Assembly: GCF_023101765.2 (NCBI RefSeq) | Contig: NC_064242.1 | Span: 7,304,327 to 7,368,326 of the forward strand | Source: Spodoptera frugiperda | Lineage: Eukaryota > Arthropoda > Insecta > Lepidoptera > Noctuidae | Length of the DNA stretch: 64,000 bases | Reading direction: 5' to 3' | Shown: positions 34,521-44,970 of the stretch, one piece after another | How positions within the stretch are numbered: position 1 is the stretch's first letter | How the letters are laid out: each line of letters starts with the position of its first letter | Notes under the pieces: model-generated | Databases searched by the model: none | The model's input: only the letters and a program-made list of their open reading frames with translations | Told to the model about the DNA's origin: nothing | Position numbers and translations under genes: made by a program

Positions 34521-35944
34521 TAATAGGCCATGATATTCCTGATTTTTTGCATAAATGACTTCTGTAACAATTGGAACCAATATCCTAGATCCAGCTTTGT
34601 TATGTAAACACAAAGCTCGTCAAAACTACAGAATGACAACCGTCAGTAGCCGGCCGGTCTACCGTTCCAGCCAAACTTTTCACTCACATTAACGAGACTT
34701 ATGAAAATGTCACCCGATTATATTTGTAGCATGTCAAACATTTTCCGATATTTGTTTATCTTGCTTTATTATCTAAATAGGATGTTATGAAACGGTCGGA
34801 CGTCATCGTGTAAGGGAAATTGTATAGACAAGTGCGTCATCACGCCTCCGAAATGATGCCTATGACATCTACATTGGGTGCCTTCAAACGTAATTATGTA
34901 AGAATACGTTATGCAGTCGCAATGATACAATTAGTACGCGCTGTAAATATTTTCGTATTGGTTGAAATAGCATCAAATGATGACACAAAACCACCCGAAT
35001 TCCCAATAATTTTCTCCAAGAGTAAGTTTGCCGAATCGTACCTTCTTTTTGTTAAATTACGAAGAAACCTTCAAAGGACTCACACCCAAACACACACCTC
35101 CTAAAGTACCTATTACAATATATTCCACGTCTGCTATTTAATAAATAAACTTTGTTTGTCAACCCAAACCTAACAGCTAACAAGAGTGTGGCATTTTAAC
35201 GTCAATAAAACCACCCTGGTGATCGCCATCAACACCTATATGAGAGCGGGTACCTTACCTAATCGACTTATATCCCAGTTATTTAACATACTAAAGATTT
35301 TTGTCACGATATCTAAAGCAGGAGAAGATTCTAAGGACTTATTCAATGAGAAAAATGGTTGTCCCTTCTACATGTGTAGGTTTATTATGTAGTAAAACGA
35401 CTGAAGCGGCCTATTTTCAGCAGTGAACTTTGTTCGAACAAAAGGACGACAGTGTGGGCTCAATGAGATTTGATTTCTCCATTGAAGTTTAAGAAAATAT
35501 ACCATCAGTATGTGGGCACCATATAAATGGAATGACGACATCAATGTAGGTGTCATATACGTAAAACTTACATAACATATGTGAAATGAATTATTCCGGG
35601 AATTCAGAACTCACGTCAAATAATGACGACACACACATGCATAGCTACGTGTTAATGCCGTATTCTATTTGGAGAACAATAAAGAAATAGAGCGCCCGCG
35701 ATACGATACCAGACTGAGGAATCTGTTAATCTTTGGATTTTTGTGATAGAAAACATTTCCAGTGAAATAAGAATAACATCTGAAGACTTTTACTAAGAAA
35801 CTTTTAGATTTTGATACAAGTACCTACATTATAAACATTTCTTCTACACAATTCGCGCGAATTGTGAGAATTGAACCTATGGTTCTTGCTACAGCTGGAT
35901 TTGTATCTCGACAAAGAAGTAGTTTCTTTAAAATCAGTTCATTT
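34521..35944. other. Non-coding DNA
   Basis: No gene or clear repeat is recognised. The open frames present are short and lack protein-like motifs. Confidence 0.5.
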
Positions 35945-36010
35945 TTCATGGGATTCGGTGGCAAACAAGCAGATCACCTGATGGCGCAAAGGACGGCTGG
36001 AAACAATGAC
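35945..36010 (-). repeat. Lepidopteran LINE/SINE 3'-end fragment
   Basis: TTCGGTGGCAAACAAGCAGA followed by TCACCTGATGG is a very common lepidopteran retroelement end (reverse complement of CCATCAGGTGA...TTTGCC). It is probably from the same broad family as the fragment at 43013-43275, in the opposite orientation. Confidence 0.6.
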
Positions 36011-36389
36011 GCCACTAATCGACAAGAAATCACATTTCTTTACTCAACTAACTCACAAAATCCACTAACTACAAGCCCTGTACGTACGAGTATTTCTCCT
36101 TCCTTTTTACTACCCACACTCTAAGTACCACGACCGAATTTCATTTTTAAAGGTCTCATTTAATGGCCCTCATTAACACATAATATGAATCACCAATTAT
36201 CTTAAGGTCAAAAGTTTACTCTTTCAGCCAATTTCAGGCAACGTGACCTTATTTTTAGTCTCACCGTATGCTAATGTGTAAATGTGAATTTTAATGAATA
36301 TGAACATCATACATTTTTAGTACCTGAAAGGAAAGGCAGAGGTGCTCATATTAAATGTAAAACCTGCTATTTACGAGTTTTATTTTTAT

Positions 36390-36532
36390 ATAAAACTTTG
36401 CCCTTCACTAGGATTTTCTCCCGTATCGTGGGTGCGTGTGGATCACACAAAGAGTTGCTCCGTGCGAGAATCGAACCTGCTACCCATTACACGGCAGTCA
36501 GTTGACCAGCCACTGGACCAAAAGTGCAGTCA
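36390..36532 (-). mobile_element. tRNA-headed SINE, second family
   Basis: Read on the minus strand, a tRNA-like head starts near 36532 (TTGGTCCAGTGGC) and has a B-box GCAGGTTCGATTCTCGCACG. It is followed by GAGCAACTCTTTGTGTGATC and a body ending near AATCCTAGTGAAGGGCAAAG. This is a known style of lepidopteran SINE, distinct from the copies at 25.3 and 43.8 kb. The copy is short and has diverged. Confidence 0.75.
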
Positions 36533-38259
36533 AAGTAAAGTATCCTGTGTAACAAATAAATGCCTATTGTCATGCATTAGACTCCAAGCTATTACTTTAT
36601 ATTTTTGGAAGCCGAAGTTCCAAAACTACTTTAGTTGAACTCGAAATACTTTGCATCTTTGCTCAACAGTCGTGTTTGCCGCCACAAGACCAACCAACGA
36701 ATCGATCTCTCCTAAACACATGTAGGCAGACATTAATCTAATTTTTCAAACATAAAGTATTAATTTAATTCTGACGAACCGTTACAATGTCATTAAAACA
36801 GAAACACTAACAGCTATTGTTTATAATAAGCAGCCTTTGGGCTATTGTTTCTCAATGTGGTACAGGTCGCGAGTACGTTGTGGCGTAACATGGTTCGTAG
36901 GCGCCGGATGTGCGAAGGCTGGTCTAAGGTACTATGGCCCTACATTTGCATCATTCCCTGACGCCCCTGCACCACTGATAAGGGCGTGGTGTTACAACAT
37001 CGAGCGATGAAGCAATTTCAACTAGCGGAATAATGTGGGAAGTCAAAATTTTGGAAGGTGATCTACATTTCATAATGCCAACTGTATATTTTTTTTATAA
37101 ATACATTTTATTCATATTCGAAATGATTTTTGTAATCACAATCACATTGAGTAACGTACTAAAATAAAATCAATTTCACTAAATATTCCTACTCAACATT
37201 TCCTATTCCATATACTCACTCGAACCGCCAACAAAAAAGAAAAGAACCTTTAAGTTCAAAGGGCAACACAAAACTTGAATGAAGCGGGATCGCGGTTAAT
37301 CGAATTTTGCATGAATTATAAATTCATGACAAGGAACCCCTAACGAATAACGATTTGTCCACCCACGCGGCGAGTGGGCGTGTGCACCTCCACAAAATTA
37401 CAGGTTTGATGACGGTCGAGCTGATAAATGTCATAACAAGATACATGTAACTCTCCAAAGGGCTGGTTGCTAAATTCTGGCAGCTGTCCGGAGCAGGAAA
37501 CGTAAGAGGGCGCGGCGCGGCCCACGCGGCCTCTCCCACACCGTGCACCCTGACATTTTCCCGAAGGGTAGAGGATCAACAAGTGGTTTCCATGGAAACG
37601 CACAAACGTTTCATGACCTTTCCTTATTTTAGGTAGGTATTCATATTAATCTATAGTACGTATGTGGGTTATGTTATTTATGTGGATTATTTATGCACCC
37701 ACACCTTAATAAATATCACAATAATACCTTATAACAATTAATTAATTCGAAAATTTTGAAATCTGCTCTGCAATTTTACACCAAAGGAGTTTTCCAGGAG
37801 TTCTTGATTACTAATAAAAACTAAATAAGTTAAACAATTTGTTTATTTCAAGTTCAAGTAAATTGGCATTAATCAACTCTACTACCTACATCCTTTTCCC
37901 CATAATGGTCAACAATAAGCGATGGGAAACCTAAGATCAAACATTTAACGGTACATTATCGCTATCAGATACATCAACCAGACAGTTTTCGGATATACTA
38001 TCCTAGAATTTCATTAGGCAGGCAGATAAGTTGAATGCCACATTGTCTCATTAACTCATTTCCTGCGCACGACTAATTTAGGAAGATCTACGTGATTAGT
38101 GTACATACGTCAAATACCAAAAAATCAAAAATAGCATATGGAGTAACGCTTTAGGTATCATTACGTAGCTATGGCTATGACCAGTTACGTATTTTTAGAA
38201 GAAGCCAATGATTTATCCGAACTACGTAACGTCCGAACTATTCGGGCCGGTCTATCGAC
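36533..38259. other. Non-coding DNA upstream of the CpG island
   Basis: No gene is seen. It includes a GC-rich patch at about 37490-37560 and the 14-bp palindrome annotated separately. It is likely upstream regulatory DNA of the gene starting near 39 kb. Confidence 0.45.
37586..37599. promoter_or_regulatory. Perfect palindrome resembling an RFX X-box
   Basis: GTTTCCATGGAAAC is a perfect 14-bp palindrome close to the RFX consensus (GTTGCCATGGCAAC type). It lies about 1.5 kb upstream of the predicted first coding exon, next to a GC-rich patch. Binding is only inferred. Confidence 0.4.
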
Positions 38260-39060
38260 GTCACGGGTGCGCGCGTGCCATCCGGCTAATTGTAGCATAT
38301 CCAAAACGGTCTCCGGGATCCGTCACCCGGCGGCAGCGCTCAGCGTAGCGTCCGAAAGCGGATCGTGAGTCAACGCCAGAGAAAGTGGCGAGTGGAAAGA
38401 GTGCGCTGAGGCAGCAGGGTGGCCGGCGTGAGCGTGACGTGACGCGAGGAGCTGCGGCGAGCCTCCGCACCCACGCTGCACGGCCGCGCTCGCGCCGCCC
38501 GCCATCACTACACTTGTGCGGCCCGCGCTTTTCGCGCGCCTTCCTTTGCCGTCGCGACGCCGCGCCATTTTCTCGCGCACGTGGGCGACGCCGGCGGCCG
38601 AGCGAGGACGCCCGGCTCGAACGCCATTAACGCGACCGTCGTGAATGAACGCCGACCTCGACCGGGTGGCTGGCGTCCATTGATAGGGCGCGCGGCGGAC
38701 GACGACCGCGGCGCTCACGGGGGCGGCGTATGCACGCCCTCGCCGCTCCGCCTGTGCCTCAGTCGAGGATGTGGCGTTCTCGGCGCGACGACACAGTCCG
38801 CGTGCGAAACCTGTGTTCATTTATCAGTAGATGTTCGTGACCCTTCAGTGTGATTAATGTGCCGTGTTTATGTAGTTTCCTAAACGTAATGTGCTGTGAT
38901 CACGTCAATTTTGATAGGACATTAAGTTAGTTTTTAATAGGATAGTGTAGTGGCGTACGCGCCGGTATAGCGTCGCTTGCAAGAGGGTTGAATGTGAGTG
39001 CAGGTGCGGTGTTGCGCACGAGGTGGTGTGGATTGTGCAGTGCGGGAATGCGCTCGTGCG
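38260..39060 (+). promoter_or_regulatory. CpG-rich island: probable promoter and 5' UTR
   Basis: This is the longest GC- and CpG-rich stretch outside the retrotransposon, directly upstream of the predicted first coding exon. Open frames on both strands inside it (for example 38323-38820 minus) are Ala/Arg/Ser-rich and look like products of base composition. A CTTCAGTGTG near 38842 resembles the arthropod initiator TCAGT. An AG at about 38940 after TTAGTTTTTAAT could be a splice acceptor of an untranslated exon. The exact transcription start cannot be fixed. Confidence 0.55.
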
Positions 39061-39310
39061 ATGCTCTCGGTGATCGCGATGCGTCGGCCGGAGGACGAGG
39101 AGCTGGGAGGCCGCGGCGACGGCGACGAGTTCGTGGACATCTCACAGATGCAGTTGTTGGTCGAGGCGGGCCCGAGCGGGCTGCACTACGGAGGCCCGCC
39201 GCCGCCGCACGCGCAGCCGCAGCCCTACGCGCAGCCGCCCGCGCACCCCGCTACCACCACCGCGTCCGTCGACGACCTGTTCGCACTATACTTTACACCC
39301 ACTTCACATG
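39061..39310 (+). CDS. First coding exon of an unrecognised host gene
   Basis: The frame opens with an ATG at 39061 and runs 83 codons plus one base to a splice donor GTAAG at 39311-39315. Going past the donor, the frame loses GC content and soon stops. The translation begins MLSVIAMRRPEDEELGGRGD, has an acidic part with EFVDISQMQLLVEAGPSGLH, then a Pro/His/Gln-rich stretch (PPPPHAQPQPYAQPPAHP) and VDDLFALYF near the end. No known domain is visible; such low-complexity N-termini are frequent in transcription regulators, but I do not name a gene. A second ATG seven codons in (39079-39081) could also serve. The next exon is not recognised in the remaining 24.7 kb, implying a large first intron. 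Confidence 0.65.
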
Positions 39311-40129
39311 GTAAGCTAAACTTCGTCCTTTTGTTACTCCTTGTAGCATGATATCACCTATAAGAAAGCCGACACTGATATGCAAAACCGGTTTCCCTCA
39401 GATTTACATAAATCGTCATCATCATTGAAACGGTTATAGTTTGTGATTTGGTGCTAACAATGTTGCTAAAATATAGATTTAAATTCTGTCTACATATTCA
39501 AAATGAATATTATCAAATAATATTACCTACTTTTTTAAACCTTAAACATAAATTTACGTTAAACTTTACAATTTGTTAAAAATATGTTTACTTGTATAAA
39601 GTTATGAAAACCATTTGAAAGTTATTACTGGGATTGTAAACAATAATCTTGCGCCACACGTTACAATCAGCTGTTTTACTCCACAAACTTTACTCTACAA
39701 CCTTATCTAAGTATAACAGAAAGTTTAATGTTAAATCCGGTTCAATGGTCTTGAGTTTTATAGTTTTTCAACTGTTTTCATATAGCAAATAAGAAACAGT
39801 AGATTGTCAACAAATAGTAATTTATTGACTCAAAAATATCTATTTGCAAATAATATAGTATCTACATAGGTACATTTATACAATACAATGACTGATTATC
39901 AAAGCTACAACACAATAATTATTTTCGTCGAATTGAAATAATGAATGAGCATTCGATATACCATTGATATGACGTCGATTGTGAACACGCATCCATGACG
40001 TACATGGCAATGTAAAATATTAATATTAATATCACCTTTGTATTGATATCGTACGTATTCGGTATACCTGTTACAAAATACAGTCATTGTCAAAACCTTT
40101 TTTTAATATACATAACTAAATAATATGTA
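39311..40129 (+). other. Beginning of a probable large intron
   Basis: It starts with the GTAAG donor. It is AT-rich, with no exon-like segment or recognised repeat. Confidence 0.5.
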
Positions 40130-40302
40130 GGTACAATGAATACGCTGCGGACTACCTATCGGGTTTACCGGGGCTTGAAAATCAAGAGTAGGAATGGGTG
40201 GTTTTTAGTCAGTAAGAGTCTGACACTCCCTCTCTTCTCGCCCAAGACGGGAGAGAAGTCATTGGATGATTTTCCCCCCTTAAAAAAAGGTACAATAAAT
40301 AC
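40130..40302 (+). mobile_element. Tail-only copy of the R1-clade family with target-site duplication
   Basis: About 145 bases (40144-40288) match the 3' UTR of the full-length element, here in plus orientation, with a short A-tail at 40282-40288. It is flanked by GGTACAATGAATAC (40130-40143) and GGTACAATAAATAC (40289-40302), a 14-bp target-site duplication with one difference. The insert is therefore a complete retrotransposition product of only the RNA's 3' end. Confidence 0.88.
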
Positions 40303-41820
40303 ATAATTTTTATTTCAATCAGTCCAAAATTGCACTTTTTATACAAATTATTCTACAATTCTACATTGTAATGTAAAGTCCAAAAGAAAAAGGTTTGTAT
40401 ACAAATTCTAGGTGAACAAACGGTCATTAAAGTAGGTTTGCGATTAGCTACTGGTAACATCCAATTGACCCCTACTGACCCCACCGCTTGTTGGTCGTCT
40501 AAATACTTCAATGAGGTATCTTGACATATAGGTACACACATACATACATACCGTAGGCTTATTGCAAGAAATCATTAACTGCAAAAAAACACTTGATACG
40601 TTTTTAACTATAGTAGACTTATTTTAAGCATTATACAAAATGCAAAAACAAATTTCATCAACGTAGTTATATTTAGGATAATATGGGCAAATCAACAACC
40701 AACCAATACATAATTCAAACTAAAATACCGTTTATCTCAGAATAGTGGATATGTCACATAATGACTTCTTGCAATAAGCTGACGATACATACTTGTAACT
40801 TTATTCAGTGACATTTATGTTCCGAAAAGTTACCGATAGTTTGTGCAAGAATCACTCCAAAAGTTTGTTGACAAAAGGAATGTTTCCAGCTACTGAAATT
40901 CATAAGGTTATTGCAATATCAATACGATAATTTTCTAAGCATTTTTATGCTATTTCATTTTGTGATGTCATAATATTTTTGCGTGAAAAATTGTTTATGA
41001 CTGATTAATCAGTTACAAATATTAAGACTAAAATATCTCATCAAGTCAATTAATAGGAGTGCAACTAATTATTAATATGTTAAAACTATTTATCTAAAGT
41101 CTAACTAACTATCTACATCTTTAGATTAAAAACATCTCACAATTTAATTTTCTCACATCAACATGTAGAGAAGTAGAAAAATTATTAAATTACACGCCTT
41201 CATACCAATACATAAAAACACTATAACTATTCAAACAACCATCCAATCGTCGATCACTAATATACGTACCTAACTTAATTGTCACGATTTATGCTAAACA
41301 GTCATATGATAAGACTATCAATACAATGATCTTGCAGTCACTTAAGTGTGCAGTATGCACAGGGACATTGTATGGAGTTATTTCGTAAACGTCAGCTTCT
41401 CCGACTCGGAATAATTCGGATCAGCGTTCCGGCACGCTGTTATCTGGACCGGACGGCGCTAATCGGCTGCGTCTGCGCAACCAACGCTATCATGTTCACC
41501 CAACTAACCATAAACAATATACTGTCAAATTGTTACTATTTAATTGTGTGTGCGAACTTGTCTTTGCAATTTTATAGCTTATTGAGATATATGTATTTAC
41601 TATCAGACCTTATAAAGATAGAAATGTTATCTTAAAGGTCACAATTGGGCGTCCTTAGTCATTACTCTCATAGAATTCAATAAATGTTCTGTAATAAATG
41701 TGAACAATGTTTAACATTATCCTACAACATGACAACATCACAACTAACATGTTTCCATGAAACAGAAAATAAAAAAGGACTGTCTTTTTTCTACCTAACC
41801 TTCGTTATGGAACTACATAC
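40303..41820. other. Non-coding DNA
   Basis: No exon is recognised. A moderately GC-rich patch lies at about 41395-41480. Confidence 0.5.
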
Positions 41821-41998
41821 TTTTTTTAATGGGACAAACCCGCCACAACCTCCCAAACCGCTGCAACTCATGTAAGCCAGGATCTACAATAGATACAACC
41901 ATGAAAACACTAGAAGACTGCAGTCCCAGGGAAATAAATGACTGCCTTTAATCCCGCAACAAAATAAATCAGAAGATATTATTAGAGGAGAAGGAAAT
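41821..41998 (-). mobile_element. Short retroelement copy, family unknown (copy B)
   Basis: This is the reverse complement of 27264-27442. The T-run at 41821-41827 corresponds to its A-tail. Shared segments include AATCAGAAGATATTATTAGA and TGTAAGCCAGGATCTACA. The two copies differ at many positions, so neither is very recent. Confidence 0.7.
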
Positions 41999-42432
41999 TA
42001 AAACGATAGTTTCCACTTCCCTCAAACTACTCAACTACAAACATTTTGAATTTTCAGTCACATCACAAATAAACCCACTAAGTAAATATACTAAACCCTA
42101 AAGTCGCTCAGAAACCACAAAATGACTGCACAACCATTTAAAAAGTAAATAAATAAAATCCAGAGACTGTATATGTCAGCTTTGAGATTCGCAACAGCAT
42201 ACAAATGGCGGGAAGATCCCGCATTGTTTACAACAAACCAGTTTGAACCTAAACTCTTGACGATAAACGGACATAACTGATATAATACATACTCGTATCT
42301 AGAACACGTTTTCGGAAATCATAACGGATATATGTGGTTACAATATTGTAATACAAATGTACTTTGTATACTGTACTAATTAATACCTAATTCATTAACA
42401 AATATTAAATCATGGTTATCATGCAATATCAA
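41999..42432. other. Non-coding DNA
   Basis: Nothing recognised in this AT-rich stretch. Confidence 0.5.
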
Positions 42433-42589
42433 AGGTCTTAGTACAAGTTTGCTTTACGTTTAACAAGATCGAAACGTTACCGCGTTAAGTCCTCTGATTG
42501 GTTGGTTAATTGAAGCGGGCCAATCAGGGCGCCCGAACGCGGTAACTATTGGATCTCTTTAATCGTAAAACAAACTCGTACTAGGCCCT
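42433..42589. mobile_element. 157-bp MITE with long terminal inverted repeats
   Basis: The ends pair as AGGTCTTAGTACAAGTTTG and, inverted, AGGGCCTAGTACGAGTTTG. The pairing continues with interruptions to GTTACCGCGTT on each side, about 50 bases per arm. The centre has GATTGGTTGG and CCAATCAGGGC, so it also carries inverted CCAAT words. No transposase is encoded. The superfamily cannot be told from this copy. Confidence 0.8.
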
Positions 42590-43012
42590 CAGAATGACAA
42601 CATCAATTATTGCACACATAAATGGCACGGACACGGCACGGCTGCGGCACGGCGATTCTTTGCTTTGGAAACAATACGAAAATGCTGTAAGTGCCACATC
42701 TGCAGATATTGGATTGACGTTATGAAATAAGTATATCATACGACAAAAGATTTAATGTTCACAAGTTAATTGCTAGGTTGCAGCGGTGCCATTAAAGTGT
42801 CCTTAAAGGCCACCACTGCTGAGTTCTTGCTTGAAAGGAGGCTACGCCCGTTTTTACCAACCTCTTAATAGTTTTTAGGGGATCCTAAGCTAAGTGACAC
42901 TGAACGACATTTTGATTTTCAACTATAAAGTGACAACTAATGGTAAAGCTGTCATTAGGATCACGACGTTAGGTGAAAAGACACTTATCTTCATCATCAT
43001 ATTCACAATCAA
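42590..43012. other. Non-coding DNA
   Basis: No gene. A short imperfect repetition of CACGGCACGG-like words is at about 42625-42655. Confidence 0.45.
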
Positions 43013-43275
43013 ATGTGAGAGAGCCATGTTTCGGCACGAATGTGCAGGCTCGACCGGAATGATACCACAGCCTCGCAGAAAACCGACGTGAAACAACACT
43101 TGCGTTGTATTTTATCGTGTGAGTGAGGTTACCGGAGGCCCAATTAACCCCTCCTCAATCTTCTCAAACCCCGATTCCCGAACAATCCTCCAATTCCTAA
43201 CCCCAAAAGGTCAGCAACGCACCTGGTGTTACGGGTGTCCATGGGCAACGCCGTTTTAGTTTTTTTTATGATTTA
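43013..43275 (+). repeat. Abundant lepidopteran retroelement 3'-end fragment
   Basis: Recognisable stretches are GAGAGCCATGTTTCGGCACG, GAGGTTACCGGAGGCCCAAT, AACCCCAAAAGGTCAGCAAC and GGGTGTCCATGGGCAACGCC. In Lepidoptera this order is typical of a CR1-like LINE end or its derivatives. The copy stops just before the usual CATCAGGTGA segment and continues into a T-run. The family assignment is from memory. Confidence 0.65.
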
Positions 43276-43751
43276 GCGTTGTTTTTTATAACTGCGCTCT
43301 GTACCATGTTTATTTCTTTTACCTACCTTTAACATTTGATATGATGAATACCTATTAATTTAAAAAATAGTTAAAATATCTATCATAGTTAATAAAATAA
43401 ATGCTTTAGATCTTACTAATCTAATCCAGAATTCATCCAAGTCTAATGGAGAGTCTAGGATGCGGAAACCTGCTGCGTATTAAATAAATAAATATATATG
43501 TATTAATGCTACATAAGTATAAAACATATTGTAAAAAGTGTTTTTACCAATTTTCTCAGTATTTTCAAATCAACTGAGTAAAAGCAAAATCGAAGGTACC
43601 TACATTACACATCATAGCTATTCTTATATACCTTTTAATTCGAAAAAACAATGAGCTGAACAATAAGAGTTCATATGAAACAGACAAAGAAACGTTTATA
43701 TAATTTCATGAACTTCGCCAAAAATATATTCAAATTCTCTTTTCCTATCTT
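43276..43751. other. Non-coding DNA
   Basis: AT-rich; nothing recognised. Confidence 0.5.
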
Positions 43752-44059
43752 TAGATTCTATGCAACGTCACGCCTTTGTCCCCGAAGGGGTAGGCAGAGG
43801 TGAACATTACGGCACATAATGCCGCTATACTACAATGTACACTCACATTTCACCATTTGTGTTATAAGTCCCATGTAATAGGGGTGAGCCTATTGCCATT
43901 TACTGGGCATCATTTCAGACTCCGTGCTACTTCTGAGAAATTTTAGAAAAACCGAAATTTGCCGCATAATACTTTGCCCGACCTGGGAATCGAACCCGAG
44001 AACAAGTGCAGAAGTCGCACTTGCGACCACTCGACCAACGAGGCAGTTGTAGATTCTAT
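43752..44059 (-). mobile_element. tRNA-headed SINE, complete, with target-site duplication
   Basis: The SINE body is 43762-44049 on the minus strand. Its 5' tRNA-like head starts with TGCCTCGTTGGTCGAGTGGT (A-box part) and includes the B-box TCGGGTTCGATTCCCAGGTC. The body continues through a central part shared with 25258-25437. The 3' end is TTCGGGGACAAAGGCGTGAC without an obvious A-tail. The flanks carry TAGATTCTAT at 43752-43761 and 44050-44059, an exact 10-bp duplication. The lack of an A-tail is unusual for a SINE and suggests that the end itself mimics the 3' end of a partner LINE. Confidence 0.88.
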
Positions 44060-44402
44060 TTGGACAATATTCATTAAAATTACACATTTTTAATTAATAC
44101 GTAATGTTACACACTCTTTCAAAACTCATTCAATTAATTTACAATTAAAATTCGTATCTGGAAAACTAGATAACAAAAATATGTATCAACATCAAGTACT
44201 TGGAAAATGAGGACCGATACTTGGAAAATAACAAAACTAACTTGATTCTACCGAACGGATTTCTCATGCTCAGGATTACGAAGATAAAAAATATATTACA
44301 ACGTAAAAATGTGGGTAACTAAATACATTTCCAACAGCATAAATCAATTTTTAACACCAAAAATTTCCCCAATTAAAGAACATACTAAATAATCGATATG
44401 TC
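44060..44402. other. Non-coding DNA
   Basis: AT-rich; nothing recognised. Confidence 0.5.
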
Positions 44403-44710
44403 TTATAAGGGTGTTTTTCCACCAAAGATGTGCTATGAAGCTATGTTACGAGGATATAATAGCTAACCTGTGAAACGATGTGCCCGTTTGCACTGATACT
44501 AAGCTATGTAGCGATACGAGTAAGAAGATGCACCGCCGCAAAGTAGCTGTGCAAGAAAGATGCGGAGCTCAAGTACGCGATGTATCGATAGTAGGGAAGC
44601 CATCCACAGTACATATCTGTCGCACACATTCGTAGAACGCATCTTTCTATATAAAAAACACAGCTTAGCTGAGTCCGTTTCCACCAGTATTCCACCAGAT
44701 TTCATTTATT
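44403..44710. mobile_element. Possible MITE-like repeat
   Basis: The stretch starts with GTGTTTTTCCACCAAAGATG and ends near TTTCCACCAGTATTCCACCA, with more GC than its surroundings. It is built from short words such as AAGCTATGT and AGCTACTTTG. The ends are not a clean inverted repeat, so the call rests on the style of the sequence and may be wrong. Confidence 0.35.
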
Positions 44711-44771
44711 TAGAGTTTAGACAAGTTTATTATAACTAAGACGTCTCTTTAAATTGTACTTAATCTATACT

Positions 44772-44970
44772 TCTATACTAATATTAAAAAGCTGAAGAGT
44801 TTGTTTGATTTTTTGTTTGTTTGAACGCGCTAATCTCCGGAACTACTGGTTTGAAATGAATCATTCTTTTTGTGTTGGATAGTGCATTTATTGAGGAAGG
44901 CTATAGGCTATTAAACATCACGCTATGACCAATAAGAACCGAGCAGAGCGGGTGAAACCGCGCGGAATTT
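44772..44970 (+). mobile_element. Lep1-type non-autonomous Helitron fragment
   Basis: It begins TCTATACTAATATTAAAAAG and continues with a TTTGTTTGTTTGAACGCGCT-like part and AACTACTGGTTTGAAATG, the order known from lepidopteran Lep1/Helitron elements. It ends around GGGTGAAACCGCGCGGAATT, near where intact copies close with a hairpin and CTAGT. The terminal part is missing, so it is a decayed copy. Confidence 0.75.

Noticed and set aside
38323..38820. 165-codon frame on the minus strand in the CpG island
   Set aside because: Ala/Arg-rich with no domain. Open frames on all strands are expected in such GC-rich DNA, and splice and start signals favour the plus-strand exon at 39061.
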